From assembly GCF_001280305.1 (NCBI RefSeq), contig NZ_CP012623.1, positions 434,001-498,000 on the forward strand: a stretch of 64,000 nucleotides of DNA, written 5' to 3'. The notes below the pieces were generated by a model. The model made no database searches, was not told the DNA's origin, and saw nothing but the letters and a program-made list of their open reading frames with translations. The position numbers and the translations under genes were made by a program. The first letter of the stretch is position 1. The number at the start of each line of letters is the position of its first letter. Below are positions 1-9,702 of this stretch, piece by piece. Source of the stretch: Hymenobacter sp. DG25A. GTDB lineage: Bacteria; Bacteroidota; Bacteroidia; Cytophagales; Hymenobacteraceae.

Positions 1-1
1 C

Positions 2-2422
2 AACGATGGGGGAGAACTTTCCATGGAAGCCCCCGGCAGTCGGGCTACGGCCGTAACCGTGAAAGCAAACGGCTTGTTGAACATCCGCCGCAATGCCACT
101 TTAAGAAACATTCTGGTGGAGAATGGTGGCACACTCCGACGCACGAAAGTTGGTACCACAGCCAATACCTTAACTATTGCCAACACCGCCGCCAATCCGG
201 ATTTGCAGTTGAACGGTATTTACGTAGATGCCTCCGATGTTACTCCTCTTGCATTGGGTGCTAACGCCACTATGGCGGTAGGAGTCACCGGCCACTACCA
301 GCACAAGAGTAACGGCGGCGACGTGCCTACTGCCAACTGGGACCCAGCCTCTACCCTGGAAATTCTGGGTATGACAGATGCGGTTTCATTTGGGAATAAC
401 GGGCAAACCTTTGGCAACGTGACCTGGAATACGGCCACCTATGGGGTAGGCCGGGTATGTACCCTAAACGAATCGGGCCTGATGCGGATTGCTGGTAAGC
501 TTAACGTTATCAGCACAGGTGCTGGTAAGCTGGACTTGCTCAATACACTGGCTGGTAATAACGTAGAGTTTCAGGTGGGTAGCTACGAGCAAAGCGGTGG
601 GCAGGTATTTATTTCCCAGTCGGGTACTGCGGTGCAAAAGGTAAAAGTGCTGGGTAACTTTCTCCTGAACAACAGCACCTTTACCATGCACAATACGTCA
701 GCCGTACCCAGTTGCGTGTTGACCATTGAGGGCAACACCGCCTTAGAAGGACAAGCTAACCTGCTGGTAACCACTATTGGCAACACGCCCATCAGAGGCG
801 AACTGCACCTGCACGGCGACTTGTCCTTAGGGGCCAGTACTCAGATTTCAGAAACGGGTTCTAACGGAAACGGTGCTATCAACGCACAACTGTACTTTGA
901 TGGTGGACGCCAGCAAAACTTCAGTAATGCCAGTAATGGCGGCATGTTGCTCAACCGCGTGCATGTAACAGTGGTATCAGGCACCACGCTGAATATGGGA
1001 CGGGCCGAGCTACGCAACGATAATGCCGGCCGGTCAAACTTCACTCTCCAGAGTGGCGCCGGCCTGATCATAGGTCACGGCGAAGGAATTCGGGTAACGG
1101 GCCAGAACGGCGCTATTCGTACCCGTGGTACCCGTACCTTTTCACCCGGCGGCATATACACCTATGCCGGTGCCCTCGGTGACATGGTCACCGGTGATGG
1201 ATTGCCCGGCACCCTAAATACAAATGGTGGCTTGGTCATTAATAACGCCAACGGCAACGTCACGCTGTCACAAACCACTTATATCAGCGGTACACTGAAA
1301 CTCCAGCAGGGCTTGTTGCGCACGGGTATTAGTAATGCTACGCTGCGCCTGCAGGCTACCGGCACCTGGTCCGGTGCCAGCGACCAGAGCTATGTGAGCG
1401 GCCCCCTGCAACGCGCTACGAACCTGGATAACCAGTATTATACCTTCCCTGTGGGCGACGGAGGCGGCCTGCAGTTGGCAGGTGTACGGCCGGAAAACGC
1501 CACGCCAACCGTATTTGAGATGGATACGCATAGAGCTTCGGCCCCATCGCCTACGTCTTTTGCCGCCAATTCAGGACTGGTGCTAGTAAGTTCCCAGCAA
1601 TACTGGAACCTGCGCCGGGTATCGGGCACCGCCAACGCGTTTGTGCGGCTTTACTACACAGTGCCCTACAGCGGTATTGCTGAGTCACCTGAAGCCCAAA
1701 AGGAGCTGCGCGTTGCCGGGTTCGACGGCTCCTTCTGGCAGAGCTACGGCCAGGAGGGCTTGCCCAATACCGTGGAGCGCTACCTCAACTCCGGTTTAGT
1801 GCTGCCCGTTACGGCTAGTTTTACGCCAATTACGCTTGGTAGTGGCGTAGTGCGCAATCCTTTGCCTATTGAGCTAATCAGCTTTAAGGCTAAGCTGCTG
1901 CCTAACCAGAATGTGCAATTAACGTGGCAAACCGCGCAGGAGCGCGACTGCAAACAATTTGAAGTGCAGGTGTCCACCGATGGCCGCACCTTCAAAAGCA
2001 TTGGCACCTACCAGGCACGGGGCGCCGCCACTTCAATCAGCAACTATGCTCATATTGACAAAACCGCATTTCTGGGAGCGGAAACCACGCGCTACTACCG
2101 CTTGGAGCAGGTAGATAATGATGGCTCTGTTTATTACTTCCCGGTAGTGACGGTAAATGGCGGCGGTCGGAATGTGCAGCTAACTGCCTGGCCGGTACCC
2201 GCTACTGATCAGCTGACGGTTAGCTTCCGGGCAGGGCAGCCGCGCACGGCCATTCGCATTCTGGATGCCGCCGGCCGTATTTGTGCCGAGAAGATGGCTG
2301 CTACTGAAACCAATACTACTACTGCCGTGCCCGTGTCGGTTGCCAGCTTACAGCGCGGTATATACTTAGTGCAAATTACTAGTGCCAACGGACTAGAACA
2401 GTTCCGCTTTGTGAAAGAATAA
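2..2422 (+). CDS. T9SS-dependent secreted protein, 5' end outside window
   Basis: The frame is open from base 2, so the true start lies upstream and this is the C-terminal part of a larger protein. Most of it is Asn/Thr/Gly-rich beta-helix-like repeat sequence typical of large Bacteroidota surface proteins. The last ~80 residues form a type IX secretion sorting domain: a PVPATDQLTV-like first strand, an ILDAAGR segment, then LQRGIYLVQI and a terminal FRFVKE. The section before it (from about PLPIELISFKAKL) is the linker domain that commonly precedes this signal. The protein should be exported by Sec, moved across the outer membrane by T9SS and attached to the surface or released. Its specific role cannot be read from the sequence. 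A strong hairpin follows the stop. Confidence 0.85.
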   Translation, partial: NDGGELSMEAPGSRATAVTVKANGLLNIRRNATLRNILVENGGTLRRTKVGTTANTLTIANTAANPDLQLNGIYVDASDVTPLALGANATMAVGVTGHYQHKSNGGDVPTANWDPASTLEILGMTDAVSFGNNGQTFGNVTWNTATYGVGRVCTLNESGLMRIAGKLNVISTGAGKLDLLNTLAGNNVEFQVGSYEQSGGQVFISQSGTAVQKVKVLGNFLLNNSTFTMHNTSAVPSCVLTIEGNTALEGQANLLVTTIGNTPIRGELHLHGDLSLGASTQISETGSNGNGAINAQLYFDGGRQQNFSNASNGGMLLNRVHVTVVSGTTLNMGRAELRNDNAGRSNFTLQSGAGLIIGHGEGIRVTGQNGAIRTRGTRTFSPGGIYTYAGALGDMVTGDGLPGTLNTNGGLVINNANGNVTLSQTTYISGTLKLQQGLLRTGISNATLRLQATGTWSGASDQSYVSGPLQRATNLDNQYYTFPVGDGGGLQLAGVRPENATPTVFEMDTHRASAPSPTSFAANSGLVLVSSQQYWNLRRVSGTANAFVRLYYTVPYSGIAESPEAQKELRVAGFDGSFWQSYGQEGLPNTVERYLNSGLVLPVTASFTPITLGSGVVRNPLPIELISFKAKLLPNQNVQLTWQTAQERDCKQFEVQVSTDGRTFKSIGTYQARGAATSISNYAHIDKTAFLGAETTRYYRLEQVDNDGSVYYFPVVTVNGGGRNVQLTAWPVPATDQLTVSFRAGQPRTAIRILDAAGRICAEKMAATETNTTTAVPVSVASLQRGIYLVQITSANGLEQFRFVKE

Positions 2423-2428
2423 AAGTGC

Positions 2429-2465
2429 TTATCCGCCCTGCCGGGCATTCTGGCAGGGCGGATAA
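2429..2465 (+). terminator. Rho-independent terminator after the T9SS protein
   Basis: Perfect 14-bp inverted repeat (TTATCCGCCCTGCC, 9-nt loop, complement) starting 6 nt after the stop codon, with a T-rich tract after it. Confidence 0.8.
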
Positions 2466-2552
2466 CTTATTTTCGTGGTATCAGTATATATCTATAAGCT
2501 GTGTTTAATACAATTTTGTATATTTAAGGGTTACGTACTTAGTTGGGCGGCC

Positions 2553-3506
2553 ATGAGAGTTTTAATTACGGTCTTAATCATCTGGCTGCTGCCGCAATGG
2601 GGTTACAGCCAGAGTATGCCGGCCGTTTATCTCAATGACCACGACGAGGAAACTATTCCCGATAGCGCCACCCACTACCGCATTATTGAACGAAAGACTG
2701 ATGCAGGCTATGCCATGCGGGAATATGCCATGAATGGCGTACTGTTCCTGCGCGGTACCTTTCTCAGCACCGAGCCACCTCTGCGTAATGGCGTGTTCAC
2801 CTGGTATCATCCCAATGGCTCCAAGGCCAGCCAAGTGCACTTCCATGATGATGAGCCCGAAGGCGTGTATGTAGCCTGGTATGACAATGGTAAAGTAAGT
2901 GAGCGGGGCCAGTACGAGGAAGGCCAGCGCGTAGGCCGCTGGGTAACCGTTCACCGGAACGGGCAGAAACGCTCCGAGGGTCGCTACCTCTACGGCCGGC
3001 CGGTGGGCGAATGGCGCTATTACTATAACACTGGGCAGCTAAGCTCCATTGAGCTGCTGAACCGGGCCAAGGGGCCCGCCCTCATCTTCTTTAACCCGGA
3101 TGGCTCCCCTTATGTGGGCAAGCTGCAGCGCCATCAAAAACCCGAGTTCCCCGGTGGCGAAACCGCCCTGCTGGACTTCCTGGCCCGCAACACCAACTAC
3201 CCCCGCGATACCCGCCGCAAAGGCATTTCCGGAAAGGTCTACGTTTCTTATACTGTAGATGAGGAAGGGCATGTAGGGCAGGTGCGCGTGGTGCGCGGCC
3301 TGGCTCCCGAAGCCGATAACGAGGCCCGGCGCGTAGTGGCCAGCCTGCCACAGTTCCGGCCCGGCCGCGAGTACAACGTGCCCACGGCCGTCACCTACAC
3401 AGTGCCTATTTCCTTTGCGCCCAACTTCAACCTTTTTGGTGGCACCCGCCCACCCCGCATTCTGCCTACGGAGGCGCAGGCGGGTTTCCCAGGCCAGCAT
3501 TACTAA
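2553..3506 (+). CDS. MORN-repeat protein with TonB C-terminal domain
   Basis: 317 aa. The ATG at 2553 was chosen over the upstream in-frame start at 2475 because it begins a clean signal peptide (MRVLITVLIIWLLPQWGYSQ). Residues ~75-175 hold MORN_2/YwqK-type repeats (WYHPNG, WYDNGK, VHRNGQ, YYNTGQ). Residues ~205-290 form a TonB_C domain (YPRDTRRKGISGKVYVSYTVDEEGHV, continuing to LPQFRPGREYNVPTAVTYTVPISF). Bacteroidota often fuse these modules. A normal TonB has an uncleaved N-terminal anchor that couples to ExbBD; here the N-terminus looks cleavable, so energy transduction is doubtful and a periplasmic or envelope-bound role is more likely. The gene converges on trxA across a shared terminator. 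Confidence 0.8.
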   Translation: MRVLITVLIIWLLPQWGYSQSMPAVYLNDHDEETIPDSATHYRIIERKTDAGYAMREYAMNGVLFLRGTFLSTEPPLRNGVFTWYHPNGSKASQVHFHDDEPEGVYVAWYDNGKVSERGQYEEGQRVGRWVTVHRNGQKRSEGRYLYGRPVGEWRYYYNTGQLSSIELLNRAKGPALIFFNPDGSPYVGKLQRHQKPEFPGGETALLDFLARNTNYPRDTRRKGISGKVYVSYTVDEEGHVGQVRVVRGLAPEADNEARRVVASLPQFRPGREYNVPTAVTYTVPISFAPNFNLFGGTRPPRILPTEAQAGFPGQHY

Positions 3507-3525
3507 CGGTTATACGTACTAACTA

Positions 3526-3572
3526 CCAACAGAAAGCCCTGCTCCGTTATCCGGAGCAGGGCTTTCTGTTGG
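3526..3572. terminator. Bidirectional terminator between the MORN/TonB gene and trxA
   Basis: 21-bp perfect inverted repeat (CCAACAGAAAGCCCTGCTCCG and its complement) with a 5-nt loop, placed between two convergent stop codons. Confidence 0.85.
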
Positions 3573-3593
3573 TGTAAGCGGGAAAGAAGCAGC

Positions 3594-3923
3594 TTACGCC
3601 GTTACCTGGGCATCCAGCTTCTGAGCCAATACGTGCTTTGGTACAGCACCTACTTGCTTATCTACCACCTGGCCGTTTTTGAACACCAGCAGCGTCGGAA
3701 TGCTGCGGATACCAAATTTAGCCGAGGTCTGCGGGTTAGCGTCTACGTCTACTTTGCCGATAACGGCTTTGCCTTCGTACTCTCCAGCCAGCTCTTCTAC
3801 TACCGGACCCACCATGCGGCACGGGCCACACCACTCGGCCCAGAAATCCACGAGCACGGGTTTGTCGGAGTTGATGATCTGGTCGAAGTTGGCATCGGTA
3901 ATCTCGATGGCTTTATGTCCCAT
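3594..3923 (-). CDS. trxA: Thioredoxin
   Basis: 109 aa, the normal size of a single-domain thioredoxin. The redox motif WCGPC lies at about residues 31-35 in the family context [16 protein letters not shown], followed by the KVDVDANP segment and the cis-proline loop [13 protein letters not shown]. It is a cytosolic protein-disulfide reductase working with thioredoxin reductase. ATG start at 3923. Monocistronic: its own promoter candidate lies ~60 nt upstream and a terminator lies just after the stop. Confidence 0.97.
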   Translation of the reverse strand: MGHKAIEITDANFDQIINSDKPVLVDFWAEWCGPCRMVGPVVEELAGEYEGKAVIGKVDVDANPQTSAKFGIRSIPTLLVFKNGQVVDKQVGAVPKHVLAQKLDAQVTA

Positions 3924-3980
3924 GATAAAAGGGGTTTGATGTGATGACGTTGAAAATGCCTCTTACGGGGCTTGGGTCTG

Positions 3981-4007
3981 CAAGGTAGCAGATTGCGGTT
4001 CAAACAA
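3981..4007 (-). promoter_or_regulatory. Candidate trxA promoter
   Basis: On the minus strand TTG (4005-4007), 17 bp, TACCTTG (3981-3987), close to the Bacteroidota consensus TTG/TTTG - N17-21 - TAnnTTTG. It would give a ~50-nt leader for trxA. Confidence 0.4.
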
Positions 4008-4093
4008 GGAGCGCGCCGGAAAGTTCCGTCGGCCAGTTTGGCAGGGTGAGTAAGCACTAAGTCTGCAGCAGCCTGCTTTCAGATTGCTATAGG

Positions 4094-4685
4094 TCAATTC
4101 ATCAACGGTCTGAAATCAGCCTGACAATTACCTGGCCCAGGCGGAATTAAGGCTGCCAGTACAATCAGGAAAGCTAGAATACCCCAAACTAGACTGATAG
4201 GAAAAAGGATGAGACCCAGCACCGTAAAACACAGCTGCCACAAATAAGCATGCCAACCCATAAAGCACGCTGAGTATAGTTGCACCTGCTGAAGCTGGTC
4301 TTTGGGCACTTACTGTATTGGATGCGAGTTTCACGAAAAATCCACGAGGCAAAGCAGTAAGCCGTCCGGCAATGTTAGAGGGCTTCTGAATATTCCTGAA
4401 AATACCTTTGCCCAATACATGCTGAGTGCCTGGCATCCGCTTGCTTAGTACCCTCTGTGCGTACGTCTGTTCTCTTTGTGCAGATTCCGGTATGAAGAAA
4501 CCGCCAAGAGCTGGTGTCCTGTCTATGACTTTTTGGAGCGGTGCACTATGGCCCACAGCTGGCGCGGCAGGATAACCGGAGGCTGGCAGGAAAAGCGTCC
4601 GACCCGGCCGGCAGTTTGCCATACAAAGGCCTGAGGAGCTTAATAAAAACATGGCTGCCCATTTCTGGTAAGTGGAAAGCTCCAT
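4094..4685 (-). pseudogene. Possible frameshifted lipoprotein/membrane-protein gene
   Basis: Two overlapping minus-strand frames look like one broken gene. Frame A (4685 down to 4128) starts MELSTYQKWAAMFLLSSSGL, then CRPGRTLFLPASGYPA, a Pro/Ala-rich stretch, and a hydrophobic segment LYGLACLFVAAVFYGAG, after which it turns polar and unpersuasive. Frame B (to 4094) carries a second, very hydrophobic segment (ILFPISLVWGILAFLIVLAA) over exactly the part where frame A degrades. Joined by a frameshift near 4190-4220 they give an exported N-terminus, a disordered linker and two membrane segments, a layout I associate with Hymenobacter lipoproteins. It could instead be non-coding. No terminator or clear promoter was seen. 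Confidence 0.35.
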
Positions 4686-4784
4686 TGAATAACGCTATAA
4701 GTTACCGGCAAAGGCAATATGCTTGGAAGCCAAACCAATAATAGCCACGAATACTGTCTTTGTCTTTGTAATGCACCGTTTATC

Positions 4785-7700
4785 TTATATCAGCTGGCAG
4801 GCCTCAATTTCCATTTCCCGCATCTTCCGGATAAATTCTTTGGGCTCGATGCGGTAGCGGCGCGAGTACATATCCACGGTCATATGCTCGTGGGGCTCGG
4901 CAAACTTGATTTCCAGTTTCTTGGAACCTGCACAGGCTTCTACGGCTTCCATAAAGCGGTCCATAAACGGCTCCGTGATGGTGCGCAGATCCAGCTGCAC
5001 GCGCACGCCGTTGGCCAGTTTTTCGGCCACGTTAAACAGCGGCTCCATGGTCAGAATCTTGAACTCGAACTGGTCAGAGTCGCGGAAGCGCTGGGCGTAT
5101 TTGCCCCGGATGTACATGGGCGGCACCTGCTCCTTGTCGTAGTTGCGGGGGTTAATCAGAGCCGAGAAACGCGAGTAATCGTCGCGGAAGAGCGCCAGGT
5201 TGAGGGAGGATTCGTAGTCTTCCACCGTGAAAGACACAAAGGGCTGGCCGGTCTTGGTGGTTTTGAACAAGACGTTGGTAATCAAACCTGCTACCGTTAC
5301 CTCGCGGTTTTTGTAGCTCTCTACTTTGTCCAGGCCGCAGGTGCAGTAGGAGTCAATTTCCAGCTTAAAGTCATCCAGCGGGTGGCCCGAAAGGTAGAAG
5401 CCTATTACTTCCTTTTCGCGGCGCAGCACCTCGGTGGCGGCCCAGGGCTCTAGGTCAGCCACTTTTGGCAGCGGCATAGCTACAGCCCCAAAGGCGCCGC
5501 CGCCAAACAGGCTTTGCTGCGCCGAGTCCTGATCGGCCTGAAACTGCTGGCCCATGCGCACGGCCTTTTCAATCAGGTTCTGGTCGCCGGCCGGGGCTTC
5601 CAGGAACTGCCGGCGGTGGTAGCGCTCAAACGAGTCAAATGCACCCGATAAAGCCAGGCTTTCAAACGTCTTCTTGTTCACTGCCCGCAGGTTCACCCGC
5701 TTCGAGAAGTCGAAAATATCCGTGAACGGGCCCTTTTTGCCGCGCTCCTGCACAATGCTTTCAATGGCCGCTTCGCCGGCACCTTTCACTGCCGCCATGC
5801 CAAAGCGAATCTGGCCCTTGTCGTTCACGTTGAACTTCAGGATGGATTCGTTTACGTCGGGGCCCAGTACGGGCACACCCTGCTTGCGGGCTTCCTCAAT
5901 AAAGAATGTCACCTTCTTGATGTCGCCCATGTTATTGGTGAGCACTGCCGCCATGTACTCGGCGGGGTAGTTGGCCTTGAGGTAGCCGGTCTGGTAGGCT
6001 ACCACGGAGTAGGCAGCGGAGTGAGAGCGGTTGAAACCGTAGGCCGCAAACTTCTCCATCACGTCAAATACCTCGGAGGCCTTCTTCGCGGGAATGTTGT
6101 GCAGCTTTTTGGCGCCTTCCACAAACTTTTCCCGCTCCTGGGCCATCTTCTTCATGTCCTTCTTACCCATGGCGCGGCGCAGCAAGTCGGCGCCGCCCAG
6201 GGAGTAGCCGGCCAGAATCTGGGCGGCCTGCATAATCTGCTCCTGATACACCATAATACCCTGGGAGTAGTTCAGGATGGGCTCCAGCAGCTCGTGCGGG
6301 TATTCCACCGGCTCGCGGCCGTGCTTGCGGTTAATGAAGTTCGGGATGAACTGCATGGGGCCCGGCCGGTACAGGGCGTTCATGGCAATCAGGTCCTCAA
6401 TGTTGGTGGGCTTGAGGTCCTTGAGGTACATGCGCATGCCCTCCGACTCGAACTGGAACGTGCCAATGGTGTCGCCCCGCTGGTACAGCTCGTAGGTTTT
6501 GGGGTCGTCAATCGGAATTTCGTCGATGTCGATTTTGATGCCGTGGTTCTGCTCAATCAGGTTGATGGCATCCACGATGATGGTCAGGGTTTTCAGCCCC
6601 AGGAAGTCCATCTTCAGCATCCCGGCACTCTCAATCACCTTGCCGTCGAACTGGGTTACCAGCAGGTCCGAGTCCTTGGAAGTGGAGACGGGAATGTACT
6701 TGGTGATGTCGTCGGGGGCAATGATAACGCCGGCGGCGTGAATGCCGGTGTTGCGGACGGAGCCCTCCAGCTTCTCAGCCAGGCGCAGAATCTGGCCGCG
6801 CAGGTTGTCGGGCGAGTCGTCGCGCCGGATCATGTCCAGCTCCTGGTTTTCGGCAAAAGCCTTGGCCAGGGTAGTGCCCACCTGCTCGGGCACCATCTTC
6901 ACCAGGTCGTTGGCCTGGGGGAGGGGCAAATCCATGGCGCGGGCCACGTCCTTAATGCTGGACTTGGCGGCCATGGTACCGAAGGTGATGATCTGGGCCA
7001 CCTGCGTTTTGCCGTACTTATCCACCACGTAATCAATGACTTTTTGACGATTCACGTCGTCAAAGTCAATATCAATATCGGGCATGGAAACCCGCTCCGG
7101 ATTCAGGAAACGCTCAAACAGAAGCGAGTACTTAATCGGGTCGATGTTGGTGATACCCACGCAGTAGGCCACGGCAGAACCTGCCGCCGAGCCCCGGCCC
7201 GGACCTACGGCCACGCCAATATTGCGGCCGTGGTTGATGAAGTCCTGGGTGATGAGGAAGTAGCCCGCAAACCCCATGGTTTCAATCACGCGCAGCTCAT
7301 AGTTGAGGCGCTCCTCAATTTCAGGGGTGCGCTCAGAATAACGCCGCTTAGGTCCTTCAAAAGCTCCTTTGAAGGTTAAGAAGCGCAGGAAAGCATCGGC
7401 GGTGGGGTGCTCGGGCGGCAGCGGGAAGTTGGGGAGCAGAATATCGCGCTGCAGCTTGGGCGGCGTAATTTTGTCCACAATTTCGTTGGTGTTATCCACA
7501 CTTTCCGGCACGTCCCGGAAAAGCCGGTTCATCTCCTCCTGGGTCTTGAAGTAGAACTGGTCGTTAGGGAAGCCGAAGCGGGCGCGCGGCTTGGGCATCT
7601 GGGCTTCCTCATCAATGCGCATGAGCTGACGCCGCACTTGGTCGTCGGAGCTGGCCAGGGGGCGCAGATTATCCAGGTGGTCATACAGCACCTTGTTCTC

Positions 7701-8471
7701 CTGCGACATCAGCCGGAAGTACTTGGTCTGGAAGTCACCGACCGGAATGCTGTGCTCCTCGCCGGTATTCACGCACAGCAGAATATCGTGCGGGGCAAAG
7801 TCCGTCTGCTCCACGTAGTGGGAGTCGTTGGTGCAGATAACCTTGATGTTGTATTTCTGGGCCCAGCGCAGCAATACCTGGTTCAGGTCTTCCTGGCTTT
7901 TGCCGGTATTATCTATGTTCTGCAGCCCGTGGCGCTGGATTTCGAGGTAGTAGTCGTCGCCGAACACATCCAGCCACCACTTTAGCTTTTCTTCGGCTTC
8001 AGCCTCGGTTTTCCAGAGCAGCGCCTGCGGAATCTCGGCCCCAATGCAGCACGAGGTGGCAATCAGGCCCTCGTGGTACTGCAGCAGCAGCTCCTTATCA
8101 ATACGCGGGTACTTGGAGTACACGCCCTCAATAAAGCTCATGGAGCAGAGCTTGGCCAAGTTCTGGTAGCCGGCCTGGTCCTTGGCCAGCAGCAGCTGGT
8201 GGTGGCGCACGTCCCGCTCGCCCTTCTCCCGACTAAAGCTTTTCTTGTGGCGGTCTTCTACCAGATAAAACTCACAGCCCACAATGGGCTTCACGTTGTA
8301 CTTATTCGCCTCAGCCACAAAGTTGAACGCCCCAAACATGTTGCCGTGGTCAGTGAGGGCAACGGCGGGCATCCCATCGGCCTGGGCCTTCTTCATCAAA
8401 GCCGAAATGCTGGCCTGACCATCAAGAAGGGAGTATTGCGTGTGGCTGTGAAGGTGCGAGAAAACGGGCAT
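4785..8471 (-). CDS. dnaE: DNA polymerase III subunit alpha
   Basis: 1228 aa, slightly longer than E. coli DnaE. It is the replicative polymerase catalytic subunit. The N-terminal PHP domain (~1-210) opens with HSHTQYSLLDG. The palm carries the catalytic PDIDIDFDD at about residues 463-471, following the GPGRGSAAGS motif. The finger and thumb region includes YRPGPMQFIPNF and GRREPVEYPHELLE-like sequence. A helix-hairpin-helix region follows, then an OB fold (~1000-1090, VTVAGLITNV). No embedded exonuclease domain, so this is the DnaE and not the PolC class. ATG start at 8471. It stands alone between a terminator upstream and the 3.9-4.8 kb gap. Confidence 0.97.
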   Translation of the reverse strand: MPVFSHLHSHTQYSLLDGQASISALMKKAQADGMPAVALTDHGNMFGAFNFVAEANKYNVKPIVGCEFYLVEDRHKKSFSREKGERDVRHHQLLLAKDQAGYQNLAKLCSMSFIEGVYSKYPRIDKELLLQYHEGLIATSCCIGAEIPQALLWKTEAEAEEKLKWWLDVFGDDYYLEIQRHGLQNIDNTGKSQEDLNQVLLRWAQKYNIKVICTNDSHYVEQTDFAPHDILLCVNTGEEHSIPVGDFQTKYFRLMSQENKVLYDHLDNLRPLASSDDQVRRQLMRIDEEAQMPKPRARFGFPNDQFYFKTQEEMNRLFRDVPESVDNTNEIVDKITPPKLQRDILLPNFPLPPEHPTADAFLRFLTFKGAFEGPKRRYSERTPEIEERLNYELRVIETMGFAGYFLITQDFINHGRNIGVAVGPGRGSAAGSAVAYCVGITNIDPIKYSLLFERFLNPERVSMPDIDIDFDDVNRQKVIDYVVDKYGKTQVAQIITFGTMAAKSSIKDVARAMDLPLPQANDLVKMVPEQVGTTLAKAFAENQELDMIRRDDSPDNLRGQILRLAEKLEGSVRNTGIHAAGVIIAPDDITKYIPVSTSKDSDLLVTQFDGKVIESAGMLKMDFLGLKTLTIIVDAINLIEQNHGIKIDIDEIPIDDPKTYELYQRGDTIGTFQFESEGMRMYLKDLKPTNIEDLIAMNALYRPGPMQFIPNFINRKHGREPVEYPHELLEPILNYSQGIMVYQEQIMQAAQILAGYSLGGADLLRRAMGKKDMKKMAQEREKFVEGAKKLHNIPAKKASEVFDVMEKFAAYGFNRSHSAAYSVVAYQTGYLKANYPAEYMAAVLTNNMGDIKKVTFFIEEARKQGVPVLGPDVNESILKFNVNDKGQIRFGMAAVKGAGEAAIESIVQERGKKGPFTDIFDFSKRVNLRAVNKKTFESLALSGAFDSFERYHRRQFLEAPAGDQNLIEKAVRMGQQFQADQDSAQQSLFGGGAFGAVAMPLPKVADLEPWAATEVLRREKEVIGFYLSGHPLDDFKLEIDSYCTCGLDKVESYKNREVTVAGLITNVLFKTTKTGQPFVSFTVEDYESSLNLALFRDDYSRFSALINPRNYDKEQVPPMYIRGKYAQRFRDSDQFEFKILTMEPLFNVAEKLANGVRVQLDLRTITEPFMDRFMEAVEACAGSKKLEIKFAEPHEHMTVDMYSRRYRIEPKEFIRKMREMEIEACQLI

Positions 8472-8632
8472 GGCTGTTACTTCTGAAGGCTGAATCAGGA
8501 GTGTTAGGTTCTGAAATTACTGACACAAAGCAGGCCGGTAATCAGAAATGAGCACTCCTAATTAATAAGTAAAGTTACCTCCAAAAGCGGGCCCAGGAAA
8601 GATTGCGCGGTAAGGGGTTTTTATGTATCACC

Positions 8633-8670
8633 ATAAAACAGGGCAGCCCATATGAGCTGCCCTGTTTTAT
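8633..8670 (-). terminator. Terminator after the LysM protein gene
   Basis: 15-bp perfect inverted repeat ATAAAACAGGGCAGC with an 8-nt loop, 20 nt past the stop of the LysM gene and before dnaE. Confidence 0.75.
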
Positions 8671-8689
8671 AAATCAAGTGTAGATTGAG

Positions 8690-9673
8690 CTACTGCGCGA
8701 CCTGCACCTGCAGCACTTCCCCAATTCTTACCCCATCCTCTTTCTTATGATTCCAGGCCCGCATTTGCGCGGGCTTAACATGATATTGCCGGCAAATGCC
8801 AAACAGCGTTTCTCCTTTCACAACGGTATGACGCTTCATTTGCGGCGCTGAAGCGACGGGAGCAGTAACGGTCACCACCTCTGTTTTTATCACAGCTGGT
8901 TTAGCAGCTACTTCATGGGCTGCGGCCGGCGCTTTCCCCGGCGCGGCCTTGGATGTCACGGGTTTGGGGCCGGGCGCACTAATTGCTACCGGTTTGGCCA
9001 CAACTACTGCTGCCGCAGCCGGCTTTGCAGGTGCGGGCTGCTGAGCTTTGGCAGCCGCTGCAACAGCAGCACTTGGCTTCTGAGCCGATAGTATCGCCGC
9101 AGATGCTTTAATCGGAGCAGGTGTGGCTACTACCGGGGCTGCCACTGCTTTGGCGGCCGGCACAGCGGTAGGCGCAGCCGGATTTGCTGCCGCAACGGCT
9201 GGTTTTGCAGTGCCCATGAAACCGGCGGCCTGCAGACGATCAAATGCAGTTTTAAGCGCCGGATTTTTATCAGCGCGGGTATTGAAGTCGTGGTACTGGG
9301 GACTGCGCTGCAAGGTTTGCAGCTCCACCTGCCATGGCTGCTGGCGCAGGCGCTGGGCCAGTAGATGCTGCTGCTCGCGGGGCAGGCTGGCGGTGTAAAA
9401 GCTCAGGCGCTTGTTCAGGGCCGGCATTTCCACCAAAGCGGCCTCAATCAGCTGCACCGCGCGGGCATCGTTCGGCTCAAAATAGATGTTATGCAGCTGC
9501 CGGACGCTGGTTTGCACCAGCCCCGTCATCACGCGCACAGAGTCTTCCGAGAGGCTGGGCAGAGGAACTGGTGCCGCAACAGTAGGAGCGGGAGCAGGCT
9601 GCTGGGCCTGCGCTGACAGCGAAGCCGCCACCAAACCGGAAAAAAACAGAAAGAAGCTGGGAGAAAAACGCAT
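8690..9673 (-). CDS. Secreted LysM-domain protein with Ala/Pro-rich linker
   Basis: 327 aa. The signal peptide (MRFSPSFFLFFSGLVAASLSAQAQ) is followed by a helical region ~40-150 (MTGLVQTSVRQLHNIYFEP), then a long Ala/Pro/Lys/Val low-complexity linker (~155-280), and a single C-terminal LysM (~282-325: HTVVKGETLFGICRQYHVKPAQMRAWN). LysM binds the N-acetylglucosamine backbone of peptidoglycan. No catalytic domain was recognised. It lies 29 nt after the LysM lytic transglycosylase on the same strand, so both are probably co-transcribed and work on the cell wall in the periplasm. Confidence 0.8.
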   Translation of the reverse strand: MRFSPSFFLFFSGLVAASLSAQAQQPAPAPTVAAPVPLPSLSEDSVRVMTGLVQTSVRQLHNIYFEPNDARAVQLIEAALVEMPALNKRLSFYTASLPREQQHLLAQRLRQQPWQVELQTLQRSPQYHDFNTRADKNPALKTAFDRLQAAGFMGTAKPAVAAANPAAPTAVPAAKAVAAPVVATPAPIKASAAILSAQKPSAAVAAAAKAQQPAPAKPAAAAVVVAKPVAISAPGPKPVTSKAAPGKAPAAAHEVAAKPAVIKTEVVTVTAPVASAPQMKRHTVVKGETLFGICRQYHVKPAQMRAWNHKKEDGVRIGEVLQVQVAQ

Positions 9674-9702
9674 GATAACAGGAAGGAGCCACTAAAAGCA
9701 GC

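Noticed and set aside
4128..4685. Intact 185-aa gene in the 3.9-4.8 kb gap
   Set aside because: Its second half loses coding character exactly where another frame gains a membrane segment; better explained as a frameshifted gene or as non-coding.
6021..7379. Long open frame on the plus strand opposite dnaE (about 450 codons)
   Set aside because: It is the complement of a highly conserved polymerase core and has low-complexity Val/His/Gly composition. Similar antisense frames lie opposite the receptor gene (13387-14607), rho (30825-32534) and the carboxyltransferase (58410-59594).
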